Origin: Blastococcus sp. TF02A-26
GTDB taxonomy: Bacteria > Actinomycetota > Actinomycetes > Mycobacteriales > Geodermatophilaceae
DNA: 64,000 nt
Assembly: GCF_003319125.1 (NCBI RefSeq)
Contig: NZ_QOHG01000006.1
Span: 62,001-126,000, forward strand
Reading direction: 5' to 3'
The stretch's first letter is position 1, and each line of letters begins with the position of its first letter. This document shows positions 44,002 through 53,278 of the stretch, one piece after another. Made by a program: the position numbers and the translations under genes. Under the pieces are notes generated by a model. The model saw nothing but the letters and a program-made list of their open reading frames with translations. It was not told the origin of the DNA and did no database searches.

Positions 44002-46232
44002 TCCTCCGCGCTTTCCTCTCCGGCAGGCCGGGTCAGCGTGCGGCGGGTTCGGACGTGCTCTTCAACGTCACGCTCGTGCTCTTCCGCGTGACCGATGAGA
44101 CGATCAGCCAGCGGTCCGGGTGAGAAGTCCGCTTCATTCCGAAGGCGGACGGCCTCGGACGCCATCTCTTGGACTGTCGCGTCGGTGCGGACCATGTTCG
44201 CGCACTTCTTGCCGACGCATCGATACGCGAGCGGTGGTCCAGGCTCCATGTCCTTTCGGCACGCCGCCTTGTCCGGATCGTTGATGCAGAGCGCGAACGC
44301 TCTCGGATTGAAGAAGACCCCACGATCCTTCTCCTTCAGGAGTTCCTTCTCCTCACGGGCCGACAACTTGCCCATTGGGGTGCCTCGGGCGATGTCGAGG
44401 GCACGTTCCGCACCCAAACCCGACACTCCACCTCCGGCCATCACTTCGTCGCGCGCGAAAGCGGTCGCCGACCCCAACGCCGAACGGGTTTCTTCATCGA
44501 GCACGTCGGCCAGTCCGGACGCTTTCCGCCCGCTGTATCCCTCGCCCGTCTCAGTGTCGAGGAATCCGGCTGGGTTGACGTGGCCGTACTGAATAGCGAG
44601 AGCGACATGGCCGTCCGGTCGGTGCCGAATGTGCCAGGCAAGCGTTCGTCGCAGACGAGCGAGCCGCACCGGTCCGCCAATGCAGTCGGGGATGCGGAGT
44701 TGCTCCGGCAGTCCTAGGGCGTCCACCTGTGCGTTGGCCCAGCCAACGAACTCGTCGATCCAGTCAGCCGCCGTGGTGGGTGTGATAGCGCCGCCGCTGG
44801 GTCCTGTGGAGAAGAGGTAATCCGTCTCTGCTGCGTAGCGCGTCCAGGTTCGGATGCGCTCGGCGATACTGAGGGCGTCGTATCCAGGCTTGACTGTCAC
44901 CCACGTATGCGGACGCCCCTCTGGGTCTTGGCGACCATCCTTATCCACCACGCCTTTCCAAATGCGACCTCTGATTGCGTAATCAGCGGCGCCGTCGGCA
45001 GCGGGCACCTCTACTCCACAGCCGGTCTTAAGTTGCCGGGATTCCTGCCCGCGCATCCCGCTCAAGTACGTGATGGCGAGCAGGCTGGCGGTCCGCAGAT
45101 GGGTGATGAGTGCGGGCACTTCCCGGTAGTCGATGTGTTCGCGCCAGGTTTGGTCTGCGATTCGCCCTTGGGGGTTCATCGTCATGGGCAACGGGATGGC
45201 GTCGTCGAGTGCATTGCGCCAGTCGGGTCGCTCCTTTGCCATGGCCCAGCGGACGTGCAGGCGGTCGAGACGGCCTCGCCCGTGAGCGGCCGCGAGATAG
45301 GATGCAGGAAAGTCGGGCAGCGTAGGCGTGCGCCAGTCTGTCGAGCCTGGCACCGGAGTTCCCGGCGGATACTCCGCGCGAATGATTTGCCGGGCAAAGT
45401 CGGTGGCCGACGCATCTCTGCGTAGGCGTCGGGTGGCTCCTTCGCTCTCACCTTCTCCGCGACGCATCATGCTCACATACTCGTCACCGGCGCCAATGAT
45501 GTCTGGGGCCAGATCGAGCATCGTTAGAATCCAGGCCAGCAGCGGTTCCATGGTCGAGGGAGAAACGATCAGCGTGCTGTTCTCCGCTGCCGTTCGTGTG
45601 CCCGTTGTACGAAGTCGACCGTTGTCGCTCCACGACGGCTCCTCGATCCGGTCGCCTTCCGGGAGCATGGGACCCCGTGCCCACAGGTCGATAAGCGAAC
45701 GTCGATACTGGTCCACGGTGCGCGGTGCCAATCCTCGACCCGGCGCTTGCAGCCATTCGAGGTAGAGGTCGAGCAGATCCGTCGTCACTGCATCGAGCGA
45801 ACTGACCCCTTCCTTGTCGAGCCACGCGGCAAAGGGTCGCCACCTGTACGCGATCGCCTGAATAGACACCGGGGCCGTATGGGGACGGCGCTTGGACTTG
45901 CTTGCGCCCATCAGCGAATGTGGCGTCGGCTTGTTGATCAGTAGCCAGGCCGCCCGCTTGAACTGGCGGAGGAGGTGCTCCGGCCACGTGACGGGAGTCG
46001 CCTCCCGCGCCTTGGCCTTGGCCTCGACGCGCCTGTCGTGCCAGACGAGGGTGACCGCCTTACCCCCGTGAGCAAGCGCCGCCAGGGGCCACTCGTCGGC
46101 ATCGAAGGGCGCGACAGGCTCCTCGCTGGCCCGAGCCTGCTCCGGCAGGATGGAGGGACCTGACTCGATCGCCGACCAGTCCAACGGCGCCTCAACGTCG
46201 GGGACTGGGGCTAGTGCATGTGGAATGGTCAT
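43998..46232 (-). CDS. TnpB-like tyrosine recombinase, 744 aa (copy A)
   Basis: A large site-specific recombinase starting at ATG 46232 (ATGA with the upstream gene). The core-binding domain precedes a catalytic domain with R394 (SGMRGQES), the LRRTLAWHIRHRP segment, H551 (QYGHV) and the likely nucleophile Y566 (GEGYSGR). A C-terminal zinc-like cluster follows: C649, C658, C672, C678. This C-terminal layout is shared with Tn554 TnpB and its many actinobacterial relatives. The classical HxxR reads RRTL, as in that subfamily. Confidence 0.85.
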   Translation of the reverse strand: MTIPHALAPVPDVEAPLDWSAIESGPSILPEQARASEEPVAPFDADEWPLAALAHGGKAVTLVWHDRRVEAKAKAREATPVTWPEHLLRQFKRAAWLLINKPTPHSLMGASKSKRRPHTAPVSIQAIAYRWRPFAAWLDKEGVSSLDAVTTDLLDLYLEWLQAPGRGLAPRTVDQYRRSLIDLWARGPMLPEGDRIEEPSWSDNGRLRTTGTRTAAENSTLIVSPSTMEPLLAWILTMLDLAPDIIGAGDEYVSMMRRGEGESEGATRRLRRDASATDFARQIIRAEYPPGTPVPGSTDWRTPTLPDFPASYLAAAHGRGRLDRLHVRWAMAKERPDWRNALDDAIPLPMTMNPQGRIADQTWREHIDYREVPALITHLRTASLLAITYLSGMRGQESRQLKTGCGVEVPAADGAADYAIRGRIWKGVVDKDGRQDPEGRPHTWVTVKPGYDALSIAERIRTWTRYAAETDYLFSTGPSGGAITPTTAADWIDEFVGWANAQVDALGLPEQLRIPDCIGGPVRLARLRRTLAWHIRHRPDGHVALAIQYGHVNPAGFLDTETGEGYSGRKASGLADVLDEETRSALGSATAFARDEVMAGGGVSGLGAERALDIARGTPMGKLSAREEKELLKEKDRGVFFNPRAFALCINDPDKAACRKDMEPGPPLAYRCVGKKCANMVRTDATVQEMASEAVRLRNEADFSPGPLADRLIGHAEEHERDVEEHVRTRRTLTRPAGEESAEE

Positions 46233-47998
46233 GTGGGGTTGTACTCCCCCCACAGAAGTCGTTCGATCGTGCGACGATCCTCATCGGTCACCTGTACGCG
46301 GGCCTCCGCAATCTGTGCAGGCGTAAGTTCGTCGCGGAGAAACGCCACCACGTCCAAGTAGTACGGCGCGAAGTTTTCCGTCCATGTCTTCGAGTCGATG
46401 GCGCTGCGCAGGTTCTCCATCGCATCGTGCAGGCAAACGATGCGTGGAAAGTGACGCGGTCCGGCTAGGGCATTTGCGCACCGTAGGCACATCAGAAAAG
46501 AGTCCGAGCACTTAGCCCCGGTGCGGGGGTTGTGGTCGTAGTCCCCACATGAAGCCACAGCGGTATCCGACTGCGCATTGACATCCGCATCACTCCGAAC
46601 GACGCGAATGGCGAGCCGCTTTCGGGCGGGCGCCAGCGCGGCCTCCAACCCCTCACGAGCGGTCGCCAGGGCCGCCGTCTGCGCTGTCGCATCCAGTAGA
46701 AGGTATTCCTTGAGGAAGGTCCCTCGGGAGTGGTGCTCCGGCTGCCGCTTGATCCGGGTGACGTGGGTACGGTGCAGCATCGCGAAGTTGGCGATGCCTT
46801 CGACGCCCTTAGGCCACCATTTCGCAGCCGCGTATCGCGCACTGTTGTGCTGCGGGATGCCCAGAATCGGCTGTTCACCGTCTGCTGCCCAGGACACCAG
46901 CAGTCGGTCGGTCGGCACACCCTGGCTGCCGAGGTACTGGCGCGCCGGTTCGGTCGCATCGGTAATCCAGCGGATGGCCCGCCCCACGCTGTTGATTCCA
47001 TCGTCCACGAGGATGCTTGTTTGATGCCGTGCCGACCTCCCACGACGGGGTTTGTCAGTCGGCGTCCGATAGGCGTCCATCTCGTCAGCGGTCGTGGCTG
47101 CACTATCGGGAACTGTCAGTTGGTCGACCACGGATCGGTTGTAGCCCTCGTGGCAGAGCAATAGTACCGCTCCCGCAATAATCTCCGACACCGTAGGGAA
47201 CAAGGCCGCTCGCGCCAGGCTGACCAAAGGATAGACCTGACCTCTCGCCCTCCGCCTCACTGTGCCGAGCGCGTGATGCAGCGGGAGGTCCGCAGGGTCG
47301 AGGCGCCCATTCGCCATGACGGCCCTGAGAGCCGTCGCCTTGAGAGCCTCTTCCTCGGTCAGGTTGGAATCGCCATACCGTTCGAGCAATGCTGCGTTGG
47401 CTCTGATTCGGGTGGCGGCTGCGTAGATGACTTCCTGCGCCGCTTTCTGGATGGCCTTGAAGTCATCGTCGGAGTGGTGCTTCTGGATGCGCCGAGGTTC
47501 GGATACGACTCGCAGGCGTAGCGCACGCTTCGTTCCTTCGGGAAGCCCTTCTGCCGCCTTGAGTAGTTCAGCGATGGATGTGAGGATCTTGCGCCGGGTC
47601 GCCGGTGCGTACGGGGACGAGACCTTTCGTCGTGGCCCGATTGGTCGCGGATGTGTGTCGAGGTGCAACTTGAAGTCGTTCCATACGTCTGCGGTGATCT
47701 CCTCGACCGACGTGATGTCGCCTCGCTCGTCGAGATAGACACAGAACGGAGGGAGTGATTCAGTCAGGCGGCTTACAGTTTGAATCCGCTTCCAGGTTCC
47801 CGTTGGTCCCGTCTTTCGCTCCAACGCCGCAGCGAACTGGCGGCGGAGTTCCTCTGGACCGGGCAGGTTCGTGAAGTCGATGATGCGACTGTTTGTGCTG
47901 CCTTCATCGGTAACCGTCACCTTGAGGCCGCTGTCGTCGATGCGGCTCGGCGGAGCCCAACCGGGATCGGGCATTGCCGCCCGACGACGAGGACTCAT
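46229..47998 (-). CDS. Middle recombinase-like protein, 589 aa (copy A)
   Basis: The second of the trio, overlapping both neighbours by 4 bases. The C-terminal half holds a cysteine cluster (SCGDYDHN, AKCSDSFLMCLRCANA) and the segment ALAGPRHFPRIVCLHD found in large actinobacterial integrase relatives. One possible catalytic arginine lies in LCHEGYNRSVVDQL, but I cannot find a full R...HxxR...Y set, so it may have lost catalysis and serve as a structural partner. That is inference. Confidence 0.7.
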   Translation of the reverse strand: MSPRRRAAMPDPGWAPPSRIDDSGLKVTVTDEGSTNSRIIDFTNLPGPEELRRQFAAALERKTGPTGTWKRIQTVSRLTESLPPFCVYLDERGDITSVEEITADVWNDFKLHLDTHPRPIGPRRKVSSPYAPATRRKILTSIAELLKAAEGLPEGTKRALRLRVVSEPRRIQKHHSDDDFKAIQKAAQEVIYAAATRIRANAALLERYGDSNLTEEEALKATALRAVMANGRLDPADLPLHHALGTVRRRARGQVYPLVSLARAALFPTVSEIIAGAVLLLCHEGYNRSVVDQLTVPDSAATTADEMDAYRTPTDKPRRGRSARHQTSILVDDGINSVGRAIRWITDATEPARQYLGSQGVPTDRLLVSWAADGEQPILGIPQHNSARYAAAKWWPKGVEGIANFAMLHRTHVTRIKRQPEHHSRGTFLKEYLLLDATAQTAALATAREGLEAALAPARKRLAIRVVRSDADVNAQSDTAVASCGDYDHNPRTGAKCSDSFLMCLRCANALAGPRHFPRIVCLHDAMENLRSAIDSKTWTENFAPYYLDVVAFLRDELTPAQIAEARVQVTDEDRRTIERLLWGEYNPT

Positions 47999-49563
47999 CT
48001 GTCCTCCTCCGACAGATACTCGACGGGAGCAATGTCTCGGACCTCCGGGTTGGTGAGGGCGAGGGCGGCGATGGCTGCCTGCACATCCCTCGTGCCGATG
48101 ATGGTCTTCCCCCTCAAACCCTTAACAGGCTCCAGGTAGATGTTGCGGGTGGTGGTCGTACTCCTGTGCCCAAGTATGTCGCGTACGTGCTGGTACGCCG
48201 ATAGGTAGCGGTTTTCGTCGTACGGTTCCGTTGGCGAGTAGCCGTACTTGCGGTCTATCGCCTGATGCAGGACGACCAGGACGAAGAGGGCGTAGGAGAA
48301 GCGCAGGGAATGGGGGGACAGAAGGATGATGTCGCGGTTGGGTCGCCCGAGGCGTTCGCATTCGCTCTTGAAGCGTTCAGACGCCCGGTGAAGGATCGTT
48401 CCCCAGCCTTTCGGGTTCATGGGCAGCCCGTCCTCCCCGAGCCACAGCCATAGCGGCTCTGGACCCGCGTGCACCCCTGAATCCCGGCTCCGCATGAGGC
48501 GCATCCGGGTCATGACGTCGATGTCCTTTAGCGGCCACTCGGCGCCGTTGGTCGTGACGAGCACTTCTCCGTGGCGGGAGCGGACCTCGATGTGATCAAC
48601 CCAGATGGGATCCATCGTGTCGTAGCGGCCAGCCTTTTGCGCCCGTTTCACGGCCGCGCGCCGAGTGACGTTGATGTAGCGGGCGAGATTCGTAAGGGCG
48701 GCGCTCTCTGCCGTCCAGGAGCGAACCGTTCCGCGCTTGGCGGTGGCGCCAAGATAGGATTCCTGCCCGACCTCTGGGATTTCGTCGATCAGGAGTGATC
48801 CGCCCTCCTGGCGTCGTAGGGCGCTTGAGAATAGGAGGTCGGTGAAGGCGGTGTTGCGCTGCACGTTGCGCCCTCGGAAGCGCGGGTCCTCGGTCGTGGC
48901 CACGAGCCGCTTCCCGTCTACGCCGAGGCGGTATCCGGCGACGCCTACGTCGCGCCAGACTCGGTAGGTCGCAGCGGATACCCACTTGGCACGCTCGGAC
49001 CTTGCGTTCTTGGAGTAGACGGCGGATGCCGGTGCAGCGCCGCGACCGGCCTTGGTGTCCGGAAGGGGGCTCTCCTGGACGTGCCCCTTCTTCGTTGCCC
49101 ACCTGTAGAGGTGGTCGAGCGCGGCTGGGCACTTGTTCCAGGTGGCCCCATCCACCCACTTCTTTTCCTGCCGATTCCGGGGAACCGGGTGGAGCGTTGG
49201 ATCGGTACGCCAAGCCTTGTAGGCGGCGAAGTCGCTTTCCGTGGCGAAATCCCAGGCCGTACTCCTCCGGTCGAGGAACTCGAACCACCACTTGTACTCG
49301 TATGCATAAGTGATGCGCGATGCTGCGCTGAGACCACTGAAGTCCGAAGAGGTGAAGAACGCGACGAGGCGCGGGTCGATCTCGTGATCAGGACTCAGGA
49401 GGATGGGGGTGTCGACCTTGATGGCCGCAGCCGTCTCCCGCGCGCGCAGCGTGCCCGCCCAAGCGTCCAGGAGCGGGTGGAAGTGCTCTGCGGGCATGCC
49501 GTCGTCGGCCGCCGTGAAGACGAGCGTCCACTCGTCCGGGGTGGCGGCGCCTGCGGTGAGCAT
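47995..49563 (-). CDS. TnpA-like tyrosine recombinase, 522 aa (copy A)
   Basis: The first gene of the operon, with a complete tyrosine-recombinase active site: R250 (SSALRRQEGG), H418-S-L-R421 (SPHSLRFS), H466 (LGHRSTTTT) and nucleophile Y476 (RNIYLEP). An N-terminal SAM-like core-binding domain spans about 70-170. It is therefore the most likely strand-exchange enzyme. Its ATG lies only 11 bases inside the right-end inverted repeat with no ribosome-binding site, so the promoter must overlap the repeat or lie outside the unit. Confidence 0.9.
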   Translation of the reverse strand: MLTAGAATPDEWTLVFTAADDGMPAEHFHPLLDAWAGTLRARETAAAIKVDTPILLSPDHEIDPRLVAFFTSSDFSGLSAASRITYAYEYKWWFEFLDRRSTAWDFATESDFAAYKAWRTDPTLHPVPRNRQEKKWVDGATWNKCPAALDHLYRWATKKGHVQESPLPDTKAGRGAAPASAVYSKNARSERAKWVSAATYRVWRDVGVAGYRLGVDGKRLVATTEDPRFRGRNVQRNTAFTDLLFSSALRRQEGGSLLIDEIPEVGQESYLGATAKRGTVRSWTAESAALTNLARYINVTRRAAVKRAQKAGRYDTMDPIWVDHIEVRSRHGEVLVTTNGAEWPLKDIDVMTRMRLMRSRDSGVHAGPEPLWLWLGEDGLPMNPKGWGTILHRASERFKSECERLGRPNRDIILLSPHSLRFSYALFVLVVLHQAIDRKYGYSPTEPYDENRYLSAYQHVRDILGHRSTTTTRNIYLEPVKGLRGKTIIGTRDVQAAIAALALTNPEVRDIAPVEYLSEEDR

Positions 49564-49574
49564 GTCGGCAACCT

Positions 49575-49592
49575 AGCAGGGGAACAGGTCCG
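49575..49592. repeat. Right-end inverted repeat of copy A (18 bp)
   Basis: AGCAGGGGAACAGGTCCG, the exact complement of the left-end repeat (42579-42596). It ends 12 bases before the CA core at 49605, so spacing to the core differs between ends (18 versus 12 bases). Confidence 0.85.
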
Positions 49593-49624
49593 CTGAAGTT
49601 AGAACACAGCTTCCAGCGACGGTT

Positions 49625-49642
49625 CGGACCTGTTCCCCTGCT
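49625..49642. repeat. Left-end inverted repeat of copy B
   Basis: Same 18-bp sequence as 42579-42596, 7,046 bases downstream. Together with 49575-49592 it flanks the middle junction as a 68-base inverted pair, an attachment-like site. Confidence 0.83.
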
Positions 49643-49939
49643 GCGCCGCCAACATGCCCACCGCAGGCGCCGCCACCCCGGACGAGTGCCCCTTCGGGAG
49701 CCGCGTCAGACCGAAGTTCCCGGGAGCCGAGCAGCACGGGGTCAGTGGTGTCCGATTGGCCGGTTGTGGTTTCTGAGCCGCCGAGCCTCGGAACTTCGCG
49801 CCACTGCCGAGTCCCCCACGCACCCTTGTGGGACTATCGCCCCCAGCGAGCAAACGGGGAACTTCGGGGGCGGACATTCCGTGCGTCGTCTCTGCCCGAG
49901 ACTCGAACCACGGATGGTCCAACGGTGAGGAAAGCAGAG
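49643..49939. other. Non-coding left-end region of copy B
   Basis: Copy of 42597-42893, carrying C at 49683 in place of G. No gene seen; the cargo promoter must lie here. Confidence 0.5.
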
Positions 49940-50434
49940 ATGGCTCAAGCAGCGCAGACCCAGGCACCGGCGAAGAAGCCCTTCTACAAGAAGTGGTGGT
50001 TCTGGCTGATTGTCGTGATCGTGGTGATCATCATCGCGACGCAGTCGGGCGGAAGCGACGACGGTGAGACGGGCGCAACCCCCAGCACCGGAGGAGTTGA
50101 GTCCTCCGCGCCTGAGGCCCCCGCTGAGGAAGCGGCGCCCGCCCCGGCCGATGACCCGCTGTCCGACGACGGCTGGACCGCCAGCAGCATCTCCGTGGAC
50201 GCCCAGTCCTTCGGCACGACCATCACGGCCCGCCTCACCAACAATGAGGGTGGCACCCGGTCCGGTGCATTCACGCTGACCGTGTTCAGCAACGGCGAGG
50301 TGGTCGCTGCGGCCAACGGCTTCGTCAACGACGTTGAGGGCGGAAGCACTCAGACCGTGCAGTTCATCGCCACGGACGATCTGTCCGGTGTGGACCCGGC
50401 CACGTTCACCTACGAGTTGCAGAACGACTTCTGA
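49940..50434 (+). CDS. Cargo: membrane-anchored FxLYD-like protein (copy B)
   Basis: Identical in sequence to the cargo protein at 42894-43388 (164 aa, one membrane helix, acidic linker, C-terminal beta domain). The tandem array doubles its gene dose. Confidence 0.75.
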   Translation: MAQAAQTQAPAKKPFYKKWWFWLIVVIVVIIIATQSGGSDDGETGATPSTGGVESSAPEAPAEEAAPAPADDPLSDDGWTASSISVDAQSFGTTITARLTNNEGGTRSGAFTLTVFSNGEVVAAANGFVNDVEGGSTQTVQFIATDDLSGVDPATFTYELQNDF

Positions 50435-50450
50435 TCCAGGAAGCACCAAC

Positions 50451-50491
50451 CGAATGGGCACCCGAGTCGACGTGACTCGGGTGCCCATTCG
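50451..50491. terminator. Bidirectional terminator (copy B)
   Basis: Same 18-bp stem and GACGT loop as 43405-43445, between the convergent cargo and coiled-coil genes. Confidence 0.85.
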
Positions 50492-50513
50492 CATTGGTAA
50501 CACCCTGAACGGT

Positions 50514-51047
50514 TCACTCGACCGGCGTAGGCGGCACGCTCTCCAGTCGTCGTCGACCGGCCTGTCTCCGCATCGCCTCGTTGCTGCGGCGCAGGGCCTC
50601 GTTGCGGGTGCGGAGGTCGGCGTTCTCCTTCTCCAGAACCTGCACCATTCTGGCCAGCGAGGTGGTGCCCCTCTTCCATTCATCCCTCTCTGCCACCGTC
50701 CGCACGTGCACCTCAGTCAGTTCCCGATGCTTGTTCTTGAGGCGGTCGAGTTCTTCGGTCAGCCTGATCTCATGGGCGGTTGTCGGCTGAGACTGCGCCT
50801 CGATGAGTGCTGCGAACCGCTCACCGAGATCCCGTAAGCCGCCTTTGGTCAGTTGGTTCCGGTTGACCTGGGCCTCGACCGCCAGAGATGCCACGCTCAA
50901 GCGTCCTTTAGGCACGCGAACCGGTTCGCCGCTCAGCATCCGCACCATCGCGTTGAGCACCGCGACGCGGGACGCGCTCTTCTCCCGCCGGATCTCGTCC
51001 AGGGTCGGCGGCACCGCCACGGCACCAACACCCACCTGCTCGCTCAT
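50514..51047 (-). CDS. TnpC/DUF6262-like coiled-coil protein (copy B)
   Basis: Identical to the 177-aa protein of copy A: possible N-terminal helix-turn-helix and long C-terminal coiled coil. Last gene of the second recombinase operon, overlapping the 744-aa gene by 4 bases. Confidence 0.8.
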   Translation of the reverse strand: MSEQVGVGAVAVPPTLDEIRREKSASRVAVLNAMVRMLSGEPVRVPKGRLSVASLAVEAQVNRNQLTKGGLRDLGERFAALIEAQSQPTTAHEIRLTEELDRLKNKHRELTEVHVRTVAERDEWKRGTTSLARMVQVLEKENADLRTRNEALRRSNEAMRRQAGRRRLESVPPTPVE

Positions 51048-53278
51048 TCCTCCGCGCTTTCCTCTCCGGCAGGCCGGGTCAGCGTGCGGCGGGTTCGGAC
51101 GTGCTCTTCAACGTCACGCTCGTGCTCTTCCGCGTGACCGATGAGACGATCAGCCAGCGGTCCGGGTGAGAAGTCCGCTTCATTCCGAAGGCGGACGGCC
51201 TCGGACGCCATCTCTTGGACTGTCGCGTCGGTGCGGACCATGTTCGCGCACTTCTTGCCGACGCATCGATACGCGAGCGGTGGTCCAGGCTCCATGTCCT
51301 TTCGGCACGCCGCCTTGTCCGGATCGTTGATGCAGAGCGCGAACGCTCTCGGATTGAAGAAGACCCCACGATCCTTCTCCTTCAGGAGTTCCTTCTCCTC
51401 ACGGGCCGACAACTTGCCCATTGGGGTGCCTCGGGCGATGTCGAGGGCACGTTCCGCACCCAAACCCGACACTCCACCTCCGGCCATCACTTCGTCGCGC
51501 GCGAAAGCGGTCGCCGACCCCAACGCCGAACGGGTTTCTTCATCGAGCACGTCGGCCAGTCCGGACGCTTTCCGCCCGCTGTATCCCTCGCCCGTCTCAG
51601 TGTCGAGGAATCCGGCTGGGTTGACGTGGCCGTACTGAATAGCGAGAGCGACATGGCCGTCCGGTCGGTGCCGAATGTGCCAGGCAAGCGTTCGTCGCAG
51701 ACGAGCGAGCCGCACCGGTCCGCCAATGCAGTCGGGGATGCGGAGTTGCTCCGGCAGTCCTAGGGCGTCCACCTGTGCGTTGGCCCAGCCAACGAACTCG
51801 TCGATCCAGTCAGCCGCCGTGGTGGGTGTGATAGCGCCGCCGCTGGGTCCTGTGGAGAAGAGGTAATCCGTCTCTGCTGCGTAGCGCGTCCAGGTTCGGA
51901 TGCGCTCGGCGATACTGAGGGCGTCGTATCCAGGCTTGACTGTCACCCACGTATGCGGACGCCCCTCTGGGTCTTGGCGACCATCCTTATCCACCACGCC
52001 TTTCCAAATGCGACCTCTGATTGCGTAATCAGCGGCGCCGTCGGCAGCGGGCACCTCTACTCCACAGCCGGTCTTAAGTTGCCGGGATTCCTGCCCGCGC
52101 ATCCCGCTCAAGTACGTGATGGCGAGCAGGCTGGCGGTCCGCAGATGGGTGATGAGTGCGGGCACTTCCCGGTAGTCGATGTGTTCGCGCCAGGTTTGGT
52201 CTGCGATTCGCCCTTGGGGGTTCATCGTCATGGGCAACGGGATGGCGTCGTCGAGTGCATTGCGCCAGTCGGGTCGCTCCTTTGCCATGGCCCAGCGGAC
52301 GTGCAGGCGGTCGAGACGGCCTCGCCCGTGAGCGGCCGCGAGATAGGATGCAGGAAAGTCGGGCAGCGTAGGCGTGCGCCAGTCTGTCGAGCCTGGCACC
52401 GGAGTTCCCGGCGGATACTCCGCGCGAATGATTTGCCGGGCAAAGTCGGTGGCCGACGCATCTCTGCGTAGGCGTCGGGTGGCTCCTTCGCTCTCACCTT
52501 CTCCGCGACGCATCATGCTCACATACTCGTCACCGGCGCCAATGATGTCTGGGGCCAGATCGAGCATCGTTAGAATCCAGGCCAGCAGCGGTTCCATGGT
52601 CGAGGGAGAAACGATCAGCGTGCTGTTCTCCGCTGCCGTTCGTGTGCCCGTTGTACGAAGTCGACCGTTGTCGCTCCACGACGGCTCCTCGATCCGGTCG
52701 CCTTCCGGGAGCATGGGACCCCGTGCCCACAGGTCGATAAGCGAACGTCGATACTGGTCCACGGTGCGCGGTGCCAATCCTCGACCCGGCGCTTGCAGCC
52801 ATTCGAGGTAGAGGTCGAGCAGATCCGTCGTCACTGCATCGAGCGAACTGACCCCTTCCTTGTCGAGCCACGCGGCAAAGGGTCGCCACCTGTACGCGAT
52901 CGCCTGAATAGACACCGGGGCCGTATGGGGACGGCGCTTGGACTTGCTTGCGCCCATCAGCGAATGTGGCGTCGGCTTGTTGATCAGTAGCCAGGCCGCC
53001 CGCTTGAACTGGCGGAGGAGGTGCTCCGGCCACGTGACGGGAGTCGCCTCCCGCGCCTTGGCCTTGGCCTCGACGCGCCTGTCGTGCCAGACGAGGGTGA
53101 CCGCCTTACCCCCGTGAGCAAGCGCCGCCAGGGGCCACTCGTCGGCATCGAAGGGCGCGACAGGCTCCTCGCTGGCCCGAGCCTGCTCCGGCAGGATGGA
53201 GGGACCTGACTCGATCGCCGACCAGTCCAACGGCGCCTCAACGTCGGGGACTGGGGCTAGTGCATGTGGAATGGTCAT
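51044..53278 (-). CDS. TnpB-like tyrosine recombinase, 744 aa (copy B)
   Basis: Identical to the copy A protein, with R394, H551, Y566 and the C-terminal four-cysteine cluster intact, so no decay after duplication. Confidence 0.85.
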   Translation of the reverse strand: MTIPHALAPVPDVEAPLDWSAIESGPSILPEQARASEEPVAPFDADEWPLAALAHGGKAVTLVWHDRRVEAKAKAREATPVTWPEHLLRQFKRAAWLLINKPTPHSLMGASKSKRRPHTAPVSIQAIAYRWRPFAAWLDKEGVSSLDAVTTDLLDLYLEWLQAPGRGLAPRTVDQYRRSLIDLWARGPMLPEGDRIEEPSWSDNGRLRTTGTRTAAENSTLIVSPSTMEPLLAWILTMLDLAPDIIGAGDEYVSMMRRGEGESEGATRRLRRDASATDFARQIIRAEYPPGTPVPGSTDWRTPTLPDFPASYLAAAHGRGRLDRLHVRWAMAKERPDWRNALDDAIPLPMTMNPQGRIADQTWREHIDYREVPALITHLRTASLLAITYLSGMRGQESRQLKTGCGVEVPAADGAADYAIRGRIWKGVVDKDGRQDPEGRPHTWVTVKPGYDALSIAERIRTWTRYAAETDYLFSTGPSGGAITPTTAADWIDEFVGWANAQVDALGLPEQLRIPDCIGGPVRLARLRRTLAWHIRHRPDGHVALAIQYGHVNPAGFLDTETGEGYSGRKASGLADVLDEETRSALGSATAFARDEVMAGGGVSGLGAERALDIARGTPMGKLSAREEKELLKEKDRGVFFNPRAFALCINDPDKAACRKDMEPGPPLAYRCVGKKCANMVRTDATVQEMASEAVRLRNEADFSPGPLADRLIGHAEEHERDVEEHVRTRRTLTRPAGEESAEE

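Larger units (their letters stand above)
42559..49604 (-). mobile_element. Three-recombinase (Tn554/RIT-like) element, copy A
   Basis: A 7,046-bp unit of lower G+C than the flanks. It holds a minus-strand operon of three tyrosine-recombinase-like genes plus a TnpC/DUF6262-like gene, and one cargo gene reading the other way. The boundary is set by comparing left end, middle junction and right end: each has CA, with target sequence outside. An identical unit (copy B) follows directly in the same orientation. Ends carry 18-bp inverted repeats. Orientation is given by the recombinase operon. Confidence 0.92.
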
